Origin: Caryophanales bacterium UBA6768
GTDB lineage: Bacteria; Bacillota; Bacilli; Bacillales_D; Amphibacillaceae
Direction of reading: 5' to 3'
Assembly: GCA_002453315.1 (NCBI GenBank)
Contig: DKGO01000234.1
Span: 1 to 52,698, forward strand
Length of the DNA stretch: 52,698 bases
Positions 49,367 through 52,698 of this stretch are shown here, one piece after another. The first letter of the stretch is position 1. Every line of letters begins with the position of its first letter. Both the position numbers and the translations under genes were made by a program. Below the pieces are notes generated by a model, which was not told the origin of the DNA, made no database searches, and was given only the letters and a program-made list of their open reading frames with translations.

Positions 49367-50643
49367 TATCGCCCATCCTTATAAACAATATTTCCAGCTA
49401 CTATTGTCATGACAGGTATACCACTTACTTTCCATCCATGAAATGGTGTGTTTTTCCCTTTGGAAAGAAAAGTAGATTTATTAATCAATTCCTCTTGATC
49501 TAATTGAACGACGGTTATATCTGCTATAGACCCTTCTTTTAAGGTGCCATATGGCAGTCCAAATACTTCAGCTGGTTTTTTAGTAAACGAATCAATCAGT
49601 TGTGATAATGACATTTTATTCGTTTTTACTAAATGTGTATAAAGTAATGGAAATGCTGTTTCCAAACCAACGATACCAAATGGAGCATTAAGCATTCCTT
49701 GGCTTTTCTCTTCCTCTGAATGTGGTGCATGGTCGGTAGCAATGAAATCAATTGTTCCATCTAGCAAACCTTCTAATAAAGCATCTTTATCTTCTTTACT
49801 ACGAAGGGGTGGATTCATTTTGAAATTTGCATCATCGGTTTTGATATCGCCTTGTTCTAAAAGAAGATGGTGAGGAGATACTTCAGCCGTTATATGAATA
49901 CCGGCTTTTTTAGCATCCCTAATGATGCGAACGGATTCTTTTGTACTTACGTGACAAACATGATAGTGACAATTTGTTGCTTCGGCCAACAATGCATCTC
50001 GAGCTATTTGGGTTGATTCGCAAGCATTTAAGATGCCAGGTAAGTTTAAACGTTTGCTCACATCTCCTTCATGAACAACTCCACCATATAAAATTGAATT
50101 GTCTTCACAATGAGCAACTATTGGTCGATTATTGGCCGCTGCTAATGTCATCGCTTCATACATTTGTCCTGAAGTTTGAATCCCTACCCCATCATCCGTA
50201 AAGGCAAAAATATCTTTTTTACTCAATTCCCCAATGTTGGTTAGTTGTTCTCCCTTTAATCCTTTTGTAATGGACGCATATGGCAAAACCCTTACTTTAG
50301 CATCTTGTTCTATTTTTGATAGCAATTGTTCAACAGTATCAACATTATCGGGTACAGGGTTTGTATTGGGCATCGCACATACTGTTGTATAACCACCCCT
50401 TGCTGCGGCTTGGGTTCCTGTTTTTATCGTTTCTTTATGTTCCCCCCCAGGCTCACGCAAATGAATATGAACATCGATAAAACCTGGAGTTACTAATCGC
50501 TGTTGACAATCAATTTCGTTATCTGTTTTTTCATCAATTTTAGGAGCAATTTTTTCTATTAAGTCACGATTTATTAAAATATCATATTGGTTTAATTCGT
50601 TGTTCCCTGAAACTAACATTGCGTTTTTCAATTTGATTTTCAT
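49366..50643 (-). CDS. pyrC: Dihydroorotase
   Basis: Cyclises carbamoyl aspartate to dihydroorotate. Amidohydrolase of the Bacillus type with zinc ligands His59 and His61 in DVHIHLREPGG, Asp151 in FTDDGVGIQ, His178 in VAHCEDNS, HVCHVSTKE and TDHAPHSEEEK. 425 residues, normal. The ATG at 50643 lies 7 nt behind GGGGG within pyrB, giving a 62-nt overlap with the 3' end of pyrB, larger than elsewhere in this operon. The stop overlaps the carA start. Confidence 0.98.
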   Translation of the reverse strand: MKIKLKNAMLVSGNNELNQYDILINRDLIEKIAPKIDEKTDNEIDCQQRLVTPGFIDVHIHLREPGGEHKETIKTGTQAAARGGYTTVCAMPNTNPVPDNVDTVEQLLSKIEQDAKVRVLPYASITKGLKGEQLTNIGELSKKDIFAFTDDGVGIQTSGQMYEAMTLAAANNRPIVAHCEDNSILYGGVVHEGDVSKRLNLPGILNACESTQIARDALLAEATNCHYHVCHVSTKESVRIIRDAKKAGIHITAEVSPHHLLLEQGDIKTDDANFKMNPPLRSKEDKDALLEGLLDGTIDFIATDHAPHSEEEKSQGMLNAPFGIVGLETAFPLLYTHLVKTNKMSLSQLIDSFTKKPAEVFGLPYGTLKEGSIADITVVQLDQEELINKSTFLSKGKNTPFHGWKVSGIPVMTIVAGNIVYKDGR

Positions 50644-51520
50644 CTATAATCCCCCATTTTATTAATTGATTGACGATAATGGCCATTCTTATATAGACGC
50701 CATTTTCCATTTGTTTAAAAATTCTTGAACGATGCCCTTCAACGAGGGATTCATCAATTTCCACACCACGATTAACAGGGGCTGGATGCAATATAATCGC
50801 TTCTTTTTTCATCCGTTTTTCCCTTGCAATCGTTAAACCTTGGTTTTCCAAATACGTTGCTTCGTTAAACTTCTCATTGTGACGTTCATGCTGAATTCTA
50901 AGTAACATCATTACATCACATTCTTCAACCGCCTCATCCATCGGTATATAAGGACATCTAACTGATGGGTCTTTAAATTCGGGGGCACCAGTAACAGATA
51001 CTTTTGCACCTAAATTAGTTAATAGTTTAATGTTCGAATGTGCAACCCGACTATGAACAACATCACCTGCGATGACGATATTTAAACCTTCAATCCGCCC
51101 GAATTCTTCATGAATTGTGAATGCATCCAATATGCTTTGGGTTGGATGGGCCCTTTTACCAGCACCAGCATTAATAATTGGGATTTGACAATCTTTTAAT
51201 TCACTCATCCAATCGTCTGCTTTATCTCGGATAACTAAGACATTTGCCCCTATTGCCTCAATTGTTTTTACCGTATCATAAAGGGATTCCCCTTTCTTCA
51301 AACTTGATGTTGATGCGTCAAAATCTAAAATGTCTAATCCAAGCTTTTTCTCGGCTACAGTAAAGCCCATTTTAGTTCGAGTACTAGGTTCAAAAAATAA
51401 GTTAGCAATAAATACTTGTTGATTAATTTTTGGGCTTTGAAATCGGTATTCTCTTGCCTGATGAAATAAGTCATACAATTCATACGTCGTTACATCCTGA
51501 ACCGAAAACAAATGTTTCAC
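50582..51520 (-). CDS. pyrB: Aspartate carbamoyltransferase catalytic subunit
   Basis: Condenses carbamoyl phosphate with aspartate. The carbamoyl-phosphate site FEPSTRTKMGF (43-53) and HPTQSILDAF (125-134) are intact, as is LHPAPVNRGVEI. 312 residues, slightly longer than B. subtilis PyrB because of a C-terminal tail (NQIEKRNVSFREQRIKPI) encoded in the region that overlaps pyrC. GTG start behind AGGAGGGATCTT. No regulatory PyrI subunit is seen, as is usual in Bacilli. An attenuator lies just upstream. Confidence 0.98.
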   Translation of the reverse strand: MKHLFSVQDVTTYELYDLFHQAREYRFQSPKINQQVFIANLFFEPSTRTKMGFTVAEKKLGLDILDFDASTSSLKKGESLYDTVKTIEAIGANVLVIRDKADDWMSELKDCQIPIINAGAGKRAHPTQSILDAFTIHEEFGRIEGLNIVIAGDVVHSRVAHSNIKLLTNLGAKVSVTGAPEFKDPSVRCPYIPMDEAVEECDVMMLLRIQHERHNEKFNEATYLENQGLTIAREKRMKKEAIILHPAPVNRGVEIDESLVEGHRSRIFKQMENGVYIRMAIIVNQLIKWGIIDENQIEKRNVSFREQRIKPI

Positions 51521-51680
51521 AAGATCCCTCCTCGTTTAAACTGTTATTTTACATTGGTAATAGATGATGTCTCTAGGTAATTTAAACAATGTATTTATTC
51601 GCTATTACCCTTTCTTAAAGATGACACTGACTTTGTCACCACAAGATTCGTTAATTATTACCCCAAAATATTAAATCATA

Positions 51681-51780
51681 ACAAAAGCCTCTTTACTATT
51701 AAGTGTAAAGAGGCTCATATGCATCAATTAAGCTACGACCCATTTGGTCTTCACACCTTTTAAATCTCTCTGGATTTTAA
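51681..51780 (-). promoter_or_regulatory. PyrR-dependent attenuator between pyrR and pyrB
   Basis: In the 278-nt gap the minus strand carries a PyrR-binding hairpin with the loop core TCCAGAGAG (51774-51766), flanked by AAATC and GATTT. An intrinsic terminator follows: an 11-bp perfect stem AGCCTCTTTAC/GTAAAGAGGCT (51715-51705 and 51696-51686) and a short T-run. This is the anti-antiterminator plus terminator layout of Bacillus pyr leaders. UMP-bound PyrR would favour termination before pyrB. No uracil permease gene lies in the gap. Confidence 0.85.
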
Positions 51781-51798
51781 TTAAAGGATTAAGAATAA

Positions 51799-52395
<597 letters not shown>

Positions 52396-52423
52396 TCATT
52401 GATTCCGAACGATTATTCCTTTT

Positions 52424-52437
52424 AGCCTCTCGGGACT
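52424..52437 (-). promoter_or_regulatory. PyrR-binding motif in the pyrR leader
   Basis: AGTCCCGAGAGGCT on the minus strand fits the remembered PyrR-binding consensus ARUCCnGAGAGGYU at every position. It lies ~30 nt downstream of the predicted transcription start and upstream of the leader terminator, so pyrR would be under its own feedback control. Confidence 0.88.
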
Positions 52438-52473
52438 ATTTTAAGGACTCTCTATATGATTTTCATTACTCGT

Positions 52474-52502
52474 ATTATTGCAAAATTGCTAGCATAAGTC
52501 AA
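52474..52502 (-). promoter_or_regulatory. Sigma-A promoter of the pyr operon
   Basis: TTGACT (52502-52497) and AATAAT (52479-52474) on the minus strand with a 17-nt spacer. It precedes the PyrR leader at the right distance and is the best promoter match in the window. Confidence 0.8.
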
Positions 52503-52632
52503 GATAAACTGTCTAGACTTTTTAGTAATTTAGAAAATTCAATGGGCGTGTCAGTCATGTAACATTGCCATTCATTTGTTTTTGGATGATGAAAACGGGC
52601 ATTTGACACTTAATGTAAACAAAAACTACCTG

Positions 52633-52659
52633 TAAGCCTTGATAGGCTTATATTTTTTT
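52633..52659 (+). terminator. Hairpin with T-run at the window edge
   Basis: TAAGCC and GGCTTA form a 6-bp stem with a 6-nt loop, followed by TATTTTTTT on the plus strand. No plus-strand gene precedes it in the window after rqcH, which has its own terminator. On the minus strand a T-run occurs only 7 nt after the stem, so it could instead end the gene upstream of pyrR. Direction is uncertain. Confidence 0.4.
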
Positions 52660-52698
52660 GTCAAATTTTCCATATATTAATTGCGTAACATTTCGTAA

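Overview
The window is a low-GC Firmicute chromosome segment. Gene content and order point to an endospore-forming Bacillaceae, probably of the Oceanobacillus/Virgibacillus type. The evidence is the syntenic core block (pyr operon, yloA/B/C, gmk-rpoZ-coaBC-priA, prpC-prkC, recG, fapR-plsX-fab, rnc, smc-ftsY-ylxM-ffh, rpsP-rimM-trmD-rplS), the presence of remA and a 26-codon spoVM, AGGAGG-type ribosome binding sites and very AT-rich gaps. Almost every gene is on the minus strand, so the block reads from right to left. No foreign gene cluster, CRISPR array, tRNA or rRNA gene was seen.

Layout in the direction of transcription. (1) 52.5-42.1 kb: pyrR-pyrB-pyrC-carA-carB-pyrK-pyrD-pyrF-pyrE, complete UMP synthesis, with PyrR-type attenuators before pyrR and before pyrB and with no uracil permease gene. 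(2) 41.9-35.0 kb: the ribosome quality-control factor rqcH on the plus strand, a Ca2+-type P-ATPase (yloB), then a decayed accessory patch. That patch holds a small membrane-protein gene without a standard start codon, a 202-bp palindromic repeat and a frameshifted transposase remnant. (3) 35.0-22.5 kb: yloC-remA-gmk-rpoZ-coaBC-priA-fmt-rsmB-prpC-prkC-rsgA-rpe and then spoVM. (4) 22.3-15.5 kb: rpmB (plus strand), fakA, a small unknown membrane protein (plus strand), sdaAB-sdaAA, recG, and a second remnant of the same transposase family abutting the recG stop codon. (5) 15.3-11.7 kb: the FapR-controlled lipid operon fapR-plsX-fabD-fabG-acpP with a clear promoter and operator. (6) 11.5-0 kb: rnc, a DUF1128-type gene on the opposite strand, smc-ftsY-ylxM-ffh (chromosome organisation and SRP targeting), rpsP-khpA, ylqD-rimM-trmD, rplS with a leader, lepB and the start of rbgA.

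Compared with my memory of the Bacillus subtilis order, def, rlmN, thiN, asp23 (yloU) and pyrP are missing from their usual places. The most striking observation is in carA of the pyr operon. The reading frame is intact, but its glutaminase domain has lost the nucleophilic Cys (now Gly247), the catalytic His (now Asn332) and several glutamine-binding residues. This suggests an ammonia-dependent carbamoyl-phosphate synthetase. All functional calls rest on reading the translated sequence and on recalled family motifs; no database search was possible.
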